Shown here one piece after another: positions 24,203 through 32,208 of a stretch of 64,000 nucleotides of DNA (its first letter is position 1; every line of letters starts with the position of its first letter). The position numbers and the translations under genes were made by a program. The notes under the pieces are model-generated. The model worked only from the letters and a program-made list of their open reading frames with translations. It did no database searches and was not told the DNA's origin. This stretch comes from CADCVT01 sp036389155 (GTDB lineage Bacteria > Actinomycetota > Thermoleophilia > Solirubrobacterales > Solirubrobacteraceae), in the NCBI GenBank assembly GCA_036389155.1, contig DASVQN010000043.1:62001-126000 (forward strand). Direction: 5' to 3'.

Positions 24203-25501
24203 CTAGCGCCGCGTCGCGCAGAGGCGGTAGCGGCGCGACGAGGTGACGCGGCGGCCGCGCCGCGTGACGCCGCGGATGCGCACGCGGACCGTGCCGGCCG
24301 GGCGGCCGCGCAGGTCGACGATCGCGGTCAGGCGCCCGCCGCGGCGGCGCACCTTCACGCGCCGGGCGCCGATCGTCACGCGCGCGCGGCGCAGGCGGCG
24401 CGCGAGGTGGATCGTGAAGCGGCGCCGGCTCGCGCACCGGCGCGACGTGCCCGGCGCGCCGGAGGTCCCGCCGGCGCCGGCGCCCGGAGCTCCGCTCCCC
24501 GGCGCCCCCGCGCCCCCGTCCGCCCACGTCCCCGCCGCGTAGCACTTCAGCGGCGGCTCGGCGCCGACCTGCTCGGCCTGACGCGACCCCTCGCCGACCG
24601 CGGCGAGGTACCGGCCCCAGTTGGCCGGGAACGCCGCCGGATCGACGCCGGGCATGAACGGCTGGGCGCAGATCGCCGCAGGGTCGAGCCGCGCCGGGTC
24701 CGCCGGTCCGTCGTGGGTCAGCGCGTCGAGCGCGAGCGCCCACCCGACCGGGTCGTAGCTGCCGAGGACCAGGTGGTCGGCGGTGTCGTTCGGGCAGACG
24801 TCCTGGATGCGCGTGTTGCTGATCCGCCCGTCGCCGGTGCGCAGCGCGGAGGAGCCGGTCTGCGCGTCGGCGTTCGGCGTCACGACCTCGTCGTCGCGCG
24901 TGAACGCGACGGTGTAGTCGATCCCCGCGAACGTCTCCGGGCCGCTGTTGAGCGCCTTGATGAACTGCGCGGTGTCGGTCTGCTGCCAGTACGCGGCCGG
25001 GCACTGGGCCGCGCAGGCCGGGCGCGCGGTGAGCGTCCCGTGGTTCGACGGCGCGAGGCCGACGAGGTCCTCGACGAGCGCGCGCGTGTCGGGCCACCAG
25101 CGCAGCGCCCAGCGGCCGATCATCCCGCCCTGCGAGAAGCCGACGATCGAGACGCGCCGCTCGCTCTCGGCGCCCATGCGCCGCAGCGCCGCGACGACGT
25201 ACTCGGCCGAGTCCTGGATGTCCCCCATCGCGTAGCGCGGCAGCTCGACGGCGCACCACGGGATCTTCGCGGCGGTCAGCGCGGGCTCGTAGTTCCAGTC
25301 GTAGTTCGCGCGCGGCTCGAGGTTCGTCCCCGGGACGAGGAGGACAGGCGCGCGGCTCGCCCCGGCCAGGCTCGCCGGGCACTGCAGCGCGGCGTCGAGC
25401 TGCTGCTGCGGGATCGAGAGAGCCGGCCCGCCCTGCGCCTGCGCCGCGGCGGGGGCCAGGGCGACGAGGATCGCGGTGCAGGCGAGCAGCAGCCGGGGCA
25501 T
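24203..25501 (-). CDS. Secreted lipase/esterase with Arg-rich C-terminal module
   Basis: This 432-aa exported alpha/beta hydrolase has a signal peptide, an oxyanion region at LLVPGTNLEPRANYDWN and the nucleophile elbow GFSQGG. The DHLVLGSYDPVGWALALDAL block near residue 245 is typical of fungal-type lipase B relatives. From about residue 330 a Gly/Ala/Ser linker leads to an Arg-rich domain (RVTIGARRVKVRRRGG, then RVRIRGVTRRGRRV) ending in RYRLC-ATRR. That ending matches the end of the LVIVD protein at 60172, RTYRFC. The lipase is 18 bases upstream of nothing on the right but lies just after DedA and P450 on the same strand. Confidence 0.87.
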   Translation of the reverse strand: MPRLLLACTAILVALAPAAAQAQGGPALSIPQQQLDAALQCPASLAGASRAPVLLVPGTNLEPRANYDWNYEPALTAAKIPWCAVELPRYAMGDIQDSAEYVVAALRRMGAESERRVSIVGFSQGGMIGRWALRWWPDTRALVEDLVGLAPSNHGTLTARPACAAQCPAAYWQQTDTAQFIKALNSGPETFAGIDYTVAFTRDDEVVTPNADAQTGSSALRTGDGRISNTRIQDVCPNDTADHLVLGSYDPVGWALALDALTHDGPADPARLDPAAICAQPFMPGVDPAAFPANWGRYLAAVGEGSRQAEQVGAEPPLKCYAAGTWADGGAGAPGSGAPGAGAGGTSGAPGTSRRCASRRRFTIHLARRLRRARVTIGARRVKVRRRGGRLTAIVDLRGRPAGTVRVRIRGVTRRGRRVTSSRRYRLCATRR

Positions 25502-25519
25502 CGGCCGAAATGTAGGCGG

Positions 25520-26140
25520 TCAGCTCGCGTCGTCGTCGCGGTCGCGATCGCGATCGCGGCGCAGCGAGCGCCACAGCACGAAGAGGACGCCGCCGAGCAG
25601 GACCGCGCCGCCGCCGGCGACGCCCACGACCTTGAACGCGTGCTCGGCCTTCGGGCCGATGTAGAACGCGAGCAGCCCGACCGACGACGCCCAGGCGACG
25701 CCGCCGAGCGCGTTCCAGAAGAGGAAGCTCGTCCACCGCATCCGCGTGATCCCGGCCAGCCACGCGGACGCGATCCGCAGGCCGGCGGTCCACCGGCCGA
25801 GGAAGACGGCCTTCGGCCCGTGCTTCTCGAAGAACGGCTCGCCCTTGGCGATGATCGTGCGGCGGTGATGCTCGAGGAAGCCGGGGCGCTCGAGCAGCCG
25901 GCGCCCGCCCGTCCGCCCGATCCCGTAGCCGACGTTGTCGCCGATGATCGCCGCGGCCGCCGCGACGACGATGACGTGCGCGATCTCGAAGCGCCCGTCC
26001 GCGGCCAGGACGCCCGCGGCGATGAGCGCCGTCTCGCCCGGGAGCGGGACGCCGGCCGACTCGGCCGCGATCAGCGCGAAGAGGACGAGGAGCCCGAGGC
26101 GCGCCGGCAGCTCGAACGCCGCGGTCTGGACCAGCTCCAT
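25520..26140 (-). CDS. DedA-family membrane protein
   Basis: This 206-aa integral membrane protein is a DedA/SNARE-associated-type flippase-like protein. Marks are IAAESAGVPLPGETALIAAGVLA, then the loop GYGIGRTGGRR and FFEKHGPKAVFLGRW with the conserved FxGR pattern, and several hydrophobic stretches. Family members help lipid-carrier recycling and envelope stress tolerance. Its C-terminus is a short acidic/basic tail (RDRDRDRDDDAS). Its ATG overlaps the P450 stop by one base (TGATG), so the two are probably translated together. Confidence 0.9.
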   Translation of the reverse strand: MELVQTAAFELPARLGLLVLFALIAAESAGVPLPGETALIAAGVLAADGRFEIAHVIVVAAAAAIIGDNVGYGIGRTGGRRLLERPGFLEHHRRTIIAKGEPFFEKHGPKAVFLGRWTAGLRIASAWLAGITRMRWTSFLFWNALGGVAWASSVGLLAFYIGPKAEHAFKVVGVAGGGAVLLGGVLFVLWRSLRRDRDRDRDDDAS

Positions 26141-27432
26141 CAGGCGCGCGCGGCGGCGAGCACGCGGGTGCCGGCGCGCGGCGAGAACGTCACGTTGCGC
26201 CGCGCGACGCGCTCGGGACGCGACGTCGTCGCGCGCAGCGTCCGCGTGCGCAGGATCTCGGTCAGCGCAACCCGCATCTCCATCTCGGCGAACGCCGCGC
26301 CGATGCACCGTCGCACGCCGCCGCCGAACGGGATCCACGCGTACGTGGACGGCGAGCCGTCGAGGAACCGCTCGGGCCGGAACGCGTACGGCTCGGGGTA
26401 GGCGTCCTCGCGCGTGTGCGCGAGCCAGATCGCCGGCGTGACGTCGGTCCCCTCGGGCAGGACGTGCCCGTTCACGCGCAGCTCGGACGCCAGCCGGCGA
26501 CCGGCGATCGGCACGACGGGGCGCAGGCGCAGAGCCTCGGACACCACCGCGCGCACGTACGCGTCGTCGCCCTCGTCGACCGCGCGCACGAGCCGCGCGA
26601 GCACGTCCGGATGGCGCACCAGCAGGTCGAACGTCCACGCGAGGCCGGTCGCCGTCGTCTCGTGGCCGGCGAGCAGCAGCGTCATGAGCTGGTCGCGGAT
26701 CTCCTGGTCGTCCATCGGCTCGCCGTCCTCGAAGCGCGCGGTGACGAGCAGCGACAGGATGTCCTCGCGCGGGTCTGCGCGGCGCTCGGCGATCTCCCGC
26801 AGCAGGAGCGCGTCGATGTCCTGCGTCATGCGCTCCAGGCGCTCGAGCGGGTCGGGCCCGCCCAGCCGCCGCGCGAGCAGCACGCCGATCTGCAGGCCGA
26901 ACGACGACGTGGACGCCAGGAGCCCCCCGAGCCGCTCGCTCAGCGCGGCGGCGCGCGACTCGTCGGTCACCCCGAAGACCGCGCGCAGGATCACGTCGAG
27001 CGTCACGCGCTGCATCCGCGGATGCAGCGCGAACGGCTCGCCCTCCGGCCACTGCGCGACGTCGCGCCGGACGGCGTCGCGCACGATCGCCTCGTACGAG
27101 CGCATCCGCTCGCCGTGGAACGGCGGCAGCATGAGCCGGCGCCGGGCCAGGTGCTCGCGGCCCTCGAGCAGCAGCAGCGAGCGCGCGCCCATGATCGGCC
27201 GCAGCGCGAACGTGCGGCCCGGCGGCAGGCGGTGCTCGGCGTTCGTGTAGAGCGCCCGGATCGAGTCGGGGTCGGACAGCATCACCATCGGCGTCTGGAA
27301 CCCGAGGAGCTGGATGCTGAAGGCGTCGCCGAAGCGCCGGCGGCACGACTCCATGAACGCGATCGGCCGCACCAGCCAGCGCAGCGTCTGCACGGAGGGC
27401 GGCTCGGAGGGGCCGGGCGGAAGCGGGCTCAT
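26140..27432 (-). CDS. Cytochrome P450
   Basis: This 430-aa haem monooxygenase has the I-helix oxygen motif AGHETT, the ExxR pair in SEALRLRP, the PERF-type block FRPERFLDG and the haem loop FGGGVRRCIGAAFA with the axial Cys. The start ATG at 27432 gives MSPLPPGPSEPP, the usual proline-rich opening. No ferredoxin or reductase gene is nearby. It is divergent from Crp-like paralogue B (170 bases between starts), which may control it. Substrate unknown; the sequence resembles membrane-facing P450s that hydroxylate fatty or terpenoid compounds, but this is only an impression. Confidence 0.92.
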   Translation of the reverse strand: MSPLPPGPSEPPSVQTLRWLVRPIAFMESCRRRFGDAFSIQLLGFQTPMVMLSDPDSIRALYTNAEHRLPPGRTFALRPIMGARSLLLLEGREHLARRRLMLPPFHGERMRSYEAIVRDAVRRDVAQWPEGEPFALHPRMQRVTLDVILRAVFGVTDESRAAALSERLGGLLASTSSFGLQIGVLLARRLGGPDPLERLERMTQDIDALLLREIAERRADPREDILSLLVTARFEDGEPMDDQEIRDQLMTLLLAGHETTATGLAWTFDLLVRHPDVLARLVRAVDEGDDAYVRAVVSEALRLRPVVPIAGRRLASELRVNGHVLPEGTDVTPAIWLAHTREDAYPEPYAFRPERFLDGSPSTYAWIPFGGGVRRCIGAAFAEMEMRVALTEILRTRTLRATTSRPERVARRNVTFSPRAGTRVLAAARA

Positions 27433-27602
27433 CGGCCTCCGATCGTACGTGCCCTCGTACTCGGCACGGTCCGGGAGTAGGATCGGACACGGCGCAGCCG
27501 CGGCGGAATCCGACGGGGTGCGTCGCGGCAACGGTCTCAAAGGCGCTTCGCACACGCGGCGGAGCGACCTCGGGCTCCTGATCCAGCCAGGCGAGGCGAG
27601 CG

Positions 27603-28328
27603 ATGCTCGAAGCCACCGCGGGTGTGACGAGGCGCCCGGCCGACCGACCGCACGTGTCCCTGCTCGACGTCATGCCCGCGCTGTCGCGGGCGATCGGACC
27701 CGACGATCACGACGCCGCGCGCCAGGCGATGGTGGCGCCGGTGCTGACGTACGAGGCCGGCGGCGTCCCGGTGACCGAGATCGCCCGGGCGGTCGGGCAT
27801 CCCGCGGCGCTGCTGCTCGTCGACGGGCTCGTCCTGCGCAGGACCCGCCTGAGCGAGCGCGCGGCGTCGGAGATCCTGGGGCGCGGCGACGTCCTCGCCG
27901 TGGCCGGATCGGAGGACAGCTCGTCGCTCGGGGCCTCCATCGAGCACAGCGTCTACCGGCGCGCGACGATCGCCGTGCTCTCCGATCGCTTCTGGCACGC
28001 GGCGCGCCGCTGGCCGCCGCTGCACGACATGATCCACGCGCAGCTGGCCAGCCAGATCGGCCGCGCGTCGCGCAACCTCGCCATCCTCCATCTGTCGCGG
28101 GTCGACGAGCGGCTGAAGGCGGTCTTCGTCGACCTCGCCGACCGCTGGGGCCGCGTCACCGTCGACGGCGTCGTGCTCGACCTCGAGCTCACGCACGACC
28201 TGCTGGGGCAGCTCGCGGGGGCGCGCCGTCCGACCGTCAGCCTTGCGCTCGCCGAGCTGGCCACCGCGGGCGACGTCGTGCGGCGCGACGACGGATCGTG
28301 GGTCCTCTCGTCGGACCTTTACGACTAG
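27603..28328 (+). CDS. Crp/Fnr-type transcription regulator (paralogue B)
   Basis: This 241-aa regulator has the same plan as the protein at 9007: beta-roll-like N-terminal half, helix near FWHAARRWPPLHDMI, then DLADRWGRVTVDGVVLDLELTHD and the helix-turn-helix LLGQLAGARRPTVSLALAEL. The cAMP-binding cassette is not evident. It is divergent from the P450 operon and first in a rightward run of kinase and DUF2294 genes, so it may control either side. ATG at 27603 has GAGGCGAGCG in front, a moderate ribosome site. Confidence 0.82.
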   Translation: MLEATAGVTRRPADRPHVSLLDVMPALSRAIGPDDHDAARQAMVAPVLTYEAGGVPVTEIARAVGHPAALLLVDGLVLRRTRLSERAASEILGRGDVLAVAGSEDSSSLGASIEHSVYRRATIAVLSDRFWHAARRWPPLHDMIHAQLASQIGRASRNLAILHLSRVDERLKAVFVDLADRWGRVTVDGVVLDLELTHDLLGQLAGARRPTVSLALAELATAGDVVRRDDGSWVLSSDLYD

Positions 28329-28457
28329 ACGCATCGCGCAGCGCGCAGTACCTTGAAGGTGGACGCGGCGTCGGAACGGCGCCTCCTCCGAGCACCTACC
28401 GAGACAGTCCGGCAGCACGCTCCCAGGCAGTAGGCGACCGGACGGCGAGGACCGACT

Positions 28458-28910
28458 ATGACGGCTGACGCGCAGGGCTCCACGGCACGGACGGCGCATC
28501 CGTTCAGCCGGACGTGGCCGGCCGTGAAGGACAGCGTGCCGGACGCACGCCACGCGGTCGTCCGCTACCTGAACGCCGCCACGACGGCCGACCCCCCGCT
28601 CGGCGACATCGCCGTCGTCGTGTCCGAGGCGGTGACGAACGTCGTGATGCACGCCTACCGCGAGGAGGAGGGCGGCGACGTGCGGGTCGGCGTCGCCTTC
28701 TCGCCGGAGGAGATCGAGCTCACGGTGGAGGACGACGGCGACGGGATGGTCCCGCGCCCCGACTCCCCCGGGGCGGGGCTGGGGCTCCCGCTCATCGCGC
28801 TGCTCAGCGAGCGGTTCGACGCGTCCTCGATGGCGGGCGGCGGCACCCGCGTGCGGGCGTGGTTCCGGCGCGAGCTGCCGTTGCAGACGCACCCCGCGAC
28901 CGGCGCGTAG
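28458..28910 (+). CDS. Anti-sigma-type HATPase kinase, copy 1
   Basis: This 150-aa protein is one GHKL ATPase domain of the RsbW/SpoIIAB type. The N box is EAVTNVVMHAY (Glu57, Asn61), the G1 box DDGDGM near 92-97 and the G2 box GAGLGLPLI. Such proteins bind a sigma factor or another partner and phosphorylate a STAS protein. No sigma or STAS gene is next to it; the nearest are at 13.7-15 kb. It is followed by a DUF2294 gene on the same strand, and the pattern repeats once. ATG at 28458 follows GGCGAGGACC. Confidence 0.87.
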   Translation: MTADAQGSTARTAHPFSRTWPAVKDSVPDARHAVVRYLNAATTADPPLGDIAVVVSEAVTNVVMHAYREEEGGDVRVGVAFSPEEIELTVEDDGDGMVPRPDSPGAGLGLPLIALLSERFDASSMAGGGTRVRAWFRRELPLQTHPATGA

Positions 28911-29131
28911 GCCGCGCGCTCGGCTACAGTGGCGCGTAGGTCGCACTGACGCGACGCGCCCCTGGCTCGGGCACGCGCCCCCCCTCGCACCCGCGGGCGG
29001 CGGCGAGCGCACGGGCCGCCCGAGCGCGACGAATCGGCCGGCCCGCGTCATGCTGGTGCAGGAGCTCGTCCCACCGACAGGTGCAGGCGAAGCGACGGCG
29101 GCAGGTCCAATCCTCCCCTTCGCGCGCCCGA

Positions 29132-29542
29132 ATGACCAGCCACATCGAGCCCCATACAGCGGACGAGCCGCAGAGCGTCCTCGCCGCCATCTCCAACGAG
29201 ATGGTGGCGCTGTTCAAGACCCAGTTCGGGCGCGGCCCGACGCGGGCGCGGACGCACTGGGCCGGCGACAACACGCTCGTCGTGGTGCTCGAGCAGACCT
29301 TCACGCCGGCCGAGCGCAACCTCGCCGAGATGGGCCAGCACGAGCGCCTGCGCGAGACGCGCCTGTACTTCCAGTACGCGACCGTCAAGGAGTTCTGCGA
29401 GCCGGTCGAGCGGCTGACCGGCCGCAAGGTCCGCGCCTTCATCAGCGGGACCGACACGCAGGTCGACGGGCTGTCGACCGAGCTCTTCGTCCTCCACCCG
29501 ATGGGGTACGACGGGCCGTCGCGAGCCGAGCTCGTCGACTAG
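29132..29542 (+). CDS. DUF2294 (MpsC-like) protein, copy 2
   Basis: This 136-aa protein shares the DUF2294 core of copies 1 and 3: ISNEMVALFKTQFGRGPTRAR, TPAERNLAEMGQHERLRETR, FQYATVKEFCEPVERLTGR, then AFISGTDTQVDG. It is closest to copy 1 (both carry EFCEPVERLTGR). No signal or membrane segment. The ATG at 29132 lacks a clear ribosome site; a GTG at 29081 in the same frame would add 17 basic residues and has none either, so translation may be leaderless or coupled. It lies between two HATPase kinase genes. Confidence 0.84.
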   Translation: MTSHIEPHTADEPQSVLAAISNEMVALFKTQFGRGPTRARTHWAGDNTLVVVLEQTFTPAERNLAEMGQHERLRETRLYFQYATVKEFCEPVERLTGRKVRAFISGTDTQVDGLSTELFVLHPMGYDGPSRAELVD

Positions 29543-29672
29543 CGCCGCCGCGCTACCCTCCGCCGGAAGAGCGGTACCGCGTCGTGACCCGGCGCCGGCG
29601 CTGCGGACGAGGCAACACGAAGCCGGAGGCAGGGTGCCGCGAGCGCCGGGCCGAGGGAAGCGGGAGGTTCAG

Positions 29673-30176
29673 ATGCACGCGGACGATGCGGGCGTGACGA
29701 CGGCGCGCCTCACCCACCAGGCGACCGAGCCGGCGGTGGCGCTGGCGCGCCACTGGGTGACCGGATTCGCCGGGCGTCAGGGCATGACGACGCCGGCGCG
29801 CTCCGACATGGCCGTGGCGGTGTCCGAGGCCGTGACGAACACGGTCCGGCACGCGTACGGCGACGACGCCCGGGGCGACGTCGTCGTCGACGCGGCGAGC
29901 GACGGCGAGTGGCTGACCGTGCGCGTCGCCGACGACGGCCGCGGCGGCACCGAGGACGCCGGCTCCGGGGCGGGCGTGCGGCTCATGCGCGAGCTCGCCG
30001 ACCGCCTCGAGCTGTCGAGCGGCCACGGCGGCGTCGGGACCGTCGTGCTGATGGAGTTCCCGATCCCCCGCTCCGTGCCGGGCCCGCCCCGGACGCGCGG
30101 CGCGCACGCCCGGCGGCCCACGGGCCCGCGCCGGTCCGGTACCTTGTCCGGGTCACCCCGGCGCGCCGCCGGCTAG
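29673..30176 (+). CDS. Anti-sigma-type HATPase kinase, copy 2
   Basis: This 167-aa GHKL ATPase shows N box SEAVTNTVRHAY (Glu52, Asn56), G1 box DDGRGG at 87-92 and a compressed G2 region GSGAGVRLM. It is a paralogue of the 28458 product but has a Pro/Arg-rich C-terminal extension of about 35 residues (RSVPGPPRTRGAHARRP). ATG at 29673 follows GGGAGG with short spacing. Its place between two DUF2294 genes suggests that the kinase and DUF2294 proteins act together (inference). Confidence 0.86.
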   Translation: MHADDAGVTTARLTHQATEPAVALARHWVTGFAGRQGMTTPARSDMAVAVSEAVTNTVRHAYGDDARGDVVVDAASDGEWLTVRVADDGRGGTEDAGSGAGVRLMRELADRLELSSGHGGVGTVVLMEFPIPRSVPGPPRTRGAHARRPTGPRRSGTLSGSPRRAAG

Positions 30177-30409
30177 GTCTTCAGAGCAGCTTCTTTCTTC
30201 TTCTCGACGCAAGCGCCGACCAGGGGCGAGCGGACGCGGTTGAGACGTGAGGCGGCGAGGCCGGGATGACACCGTGCCGCGACGGGAAGATTCCGCTCGC
30301 GGCCCCGGCGAGCCCGGTACCCTGCAAGAACCACTGACCGCTCGCCTGGATCTGCATTCCTCTCCCTTCCGCGCGGCTCACTCTCACAGAGGGATGTAAC
30401 GGAGCAGGG

Positions 30410-30796
30410 ATGTCGAGCACCGAGATCGCACGTGCGGGACCGCCGGGAGAGGCTCAGCCGGTGCTGGCCCAGATCTCCAACGAGATGGTTCGCCTCTACA
30501 AGGAGCAGTTCGGCCGCGGCCCGACCCGCGCGCGCTCCAACTGGGCGGGCGCGGACGCGCTCGTCTGCACGCTCGAGGACAGCATGACCCCCGCGGAGCA
30601 CAGCCTCGTGCGGATGGGCGAGCAGCAGCGGCTGCGCGACACGCGGATGTTCTTCCAGTACGCCACCGAGACCGCCTTCCGGGAGGCCGTCGAGCGCGTG
30701 ACCGGGCGCAAGGTGCGCGCCTTCGTCAGCGGCATCGACTGCGACCAGGACGTCTCGTGCGAGCTCTTCTACTTCGAGCCGGTCGCGCTCGCCTGA
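30410..30796 (+). CDS. DUF2294 (MpsC-like) protein, copy 3
   Basis: This 128-aa protein has the DUF2294 core ISNEMVRLYKEQFGRGPTRAR, TPAEHSLVRMGEQQRLRDTR, FFQYATETAFREAVERVTGR and AFVSGIDCDQDV. It ends soon after the domain, with EFF/YFEP-type strand. GGAGCAGGG precedes the ATG. The 233 bases upstream hold no gene; they include a pyrimidine tract (CTTCTTTCTTCTTCTC near 30191) that stands out from the surrounding composition. It is the last gene of the kinase/DUF2294 run and is convergent, two bases apart, with a flavin oxidoreductase gene. Confidence 0.84.
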   Translation: MSSTEIARAGPPGEAQPVLAQISNEMVRLYKEQFGRGPTRARSNWAGADALVCTLEDSMTPAEHSLVRMGEQQRLRDTRMFFQYATETAFREAVERVTGRKVRAFVSGIDCDQDVSCELFYFEPVALA

Positions 30797-30798
30797 CG

Positions 30799-32151
30799 TC
30801 ACACCCGAGCGCTCGCGGCGTAGCCGGCGGCGGTGATCTCCGCGCGCAGCGCCTTCAGCGCCGCCACGTAGATCTCCGAGAACGTCGGGAACGGCTGGAT
30901 CGTGTCGTCGAGCACCGCGAGGGGCACGCGCGCGCGGATGGCGAGCGTCGCCTGCTGCAGCCACTCCCCCGCCTCCGGGCCCAGGGCGTACGCGCCGGTC
31001 AGCCGCTCGCCGTCGCTGAGGATCGTCAGGAACCCGTTCGACTCCGCGTACGCGCGGCTGTACGTCGCCGTCTTGGCCACCTCCCTGACCAGCGCGGTCG
31101 CGCTGAAGCGATCCTCGCCGACGCCGACGGCGGCGGCCTGCGGGTCGGTGAAGGTCACGCGCGGCACGGCGTCGTAGTTCGCCTCGCGCGGCTCCCCGCG
31201 CAGGTTCGCCGCGAGGACGTCCCCCTGGTACTTGCCGACGTGGGTCAGCGGCCAGATGCCGGTGACGTCGCCGACCGCGTACAGGCGCTCGCCGGCGCGC
31301 ATGTGCGCGTCGACGGGGATGCCGTGCGCGTCCGGCTCGATGCCGACCGTCTCCAGGCCGATGCCCTCGACGCGCGGGCGCCGGCCGGTCGCCACGAGCA
31401 GGCGATCGCCGCGCAGCTCGCGCCCGTCCTCCAGCTCGAGGACGTAGTCGTCGCCGTCGCGGCGCGCGGCGCCGGCGTGCGTGCCGATCACGAGCTCGAT
31501 GCCGTCGCTGCGCAGCGCGTCCGCGAGGGCCTCGCCCAGCGGCGCGGGGTCGCGGGAGAGGACGTGGTCGCCGCCCTCGAGCAGCACGACCTCGCCGCCG
31601 AGGCGGCGCACGGCCTGCGCCATCTCGACGCCGACCGGCCCGCCACCGAGCACGACCAGGCGGCGCGGGACGGCCTTCATGCCGGTCGCCTCCCGGTTCG
31701 TCCAGATGCCTTCGAGCTCGCGCAGGCCGGGGATCGGCGGGACGAACGGGTCGGCGCCGACCGCGACGACGACGTGGTCGGCGGTGTGGCGCACGCCGTC
31801 GACCTCGACCACGCCGGTCCCGGCCAGGCGGCCGCTCCCGCGCAGCAGGTCGATCCCGTTGTCGGCCAGCCACGTCTCCTGCCCGGCGTCGGAGTAGTCG
31901 GACACCATGAAGTCGCGCCAGGCGAGGACCTTCTCGACGTCGATCTCCGCCGTCGCCTCCGCGTCGCGTGCCGCCTTCACGGCCTCGCCCTGGCGCAGCA
32001 GGGTCTTGGACGGGATGCACGCCCAGTAGGAGCACTCGCCGCCGACCAGCTCGCGCTCGACGAGGGCGACCCGAAGGCCGCCCTCTGCGATCGCCGCGGC
32101 GGTGTGCTCTCCCGGCGACCCGCCGCCGATGACGATCACGTCGTAGTCCAT
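30799..32151 (-). CDS. Dihydrolipoamide dehydrogenase-like flavin oxidoreductase
   Basis: This 450-aa flavoprotein belongs to the class I pyridine-nucleotide disulfide oxidoreductases. FAD motif GGGSPG is at residues 9-14, the redox pair is C40-SYWA-C45 in GGECSYWACIPSK, and the NAD(P) site is VVLGGGPVGVEMA. The C-terminal interface normally has HxHPTxSE with the catalytic His; here it reads IQPFPTFSE, so the His is gone. It may be a transhydrogenase- or mercuric-reductase-like enzyme, or use another acid. The ATG at 32151 follows GGAGGACAAG; a longer frame exists without such a site. No lipoyl complex genes lie nearby. Confidence 0.85.
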   Translation of the reverse strand: MDYDVIVIGGGSPGEHTAAAIAEGGLRVALVERELVGGECSYWACIPSKTLLRQGEAVKAARDAEATAEIDVEKVLAWRDFMVSDYSDAGQETWLADNGIDLLRGSGRLAGTGVVEVDGVRHTADHVVVAVGADPFVPPIPGLRELEGIWTNREATGMKAVPRRLVVLGGGPVGVEMAQAVRRLGGEVVLLEGGDHVLSRDPAPLGEALADALRSDGIELVIGTHAGAARRDGDDYVLELEDGRELRGDRLLVATGRRPRVEGIGLETVGIEPDAHGIPVDAHMRAGERLYAVGDVTGIWPLTHVGKYQGDVLAANLRGEPREANYDAVPRVTFTDPQAAAVGVGEDRFSATALVREVAKTATYSRAYAESNGFLTILSDGERLTGAYALGPEAGEWLQQATLAIRARVPLAVLDDTIQPFPTFSEIYVAALKALRAEITAAGYAASARV

Positions 32152-32208
32152 CTTGTCCTCCGTCGTTCGGTGCTGCATGAAGGGGGGCACGTCCGCGCGA
32201 CTCCCTGT

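Noticed and set aside
21698..26401. A 1567-codon open frame on the + strand
   Set aside because: It is a shadow of the leftward beta-helix, lipase, DedA and P450 genes; its protein is Arg/Ala/Val/Asp-rich nonsense without domains. Similar long shadows at 3851-6997 (+), 30757-34968 (+) and 32191-34927 (-) were also left out.
29050..29697. Frame starting at ATG 29050 on the + strand
   Set aside because: After a few codons it reads the DUF2294 copy 2 gene out of frame and gives Arg/Ala-rich sequence.
30181..30420. 79-codon frame on the minus strand before DUF2294 copy 3
   Set aside because: Codon third positions are not G/C-biased and there is no start signal; it overlaps the likely promoter of the copy 3 gene.
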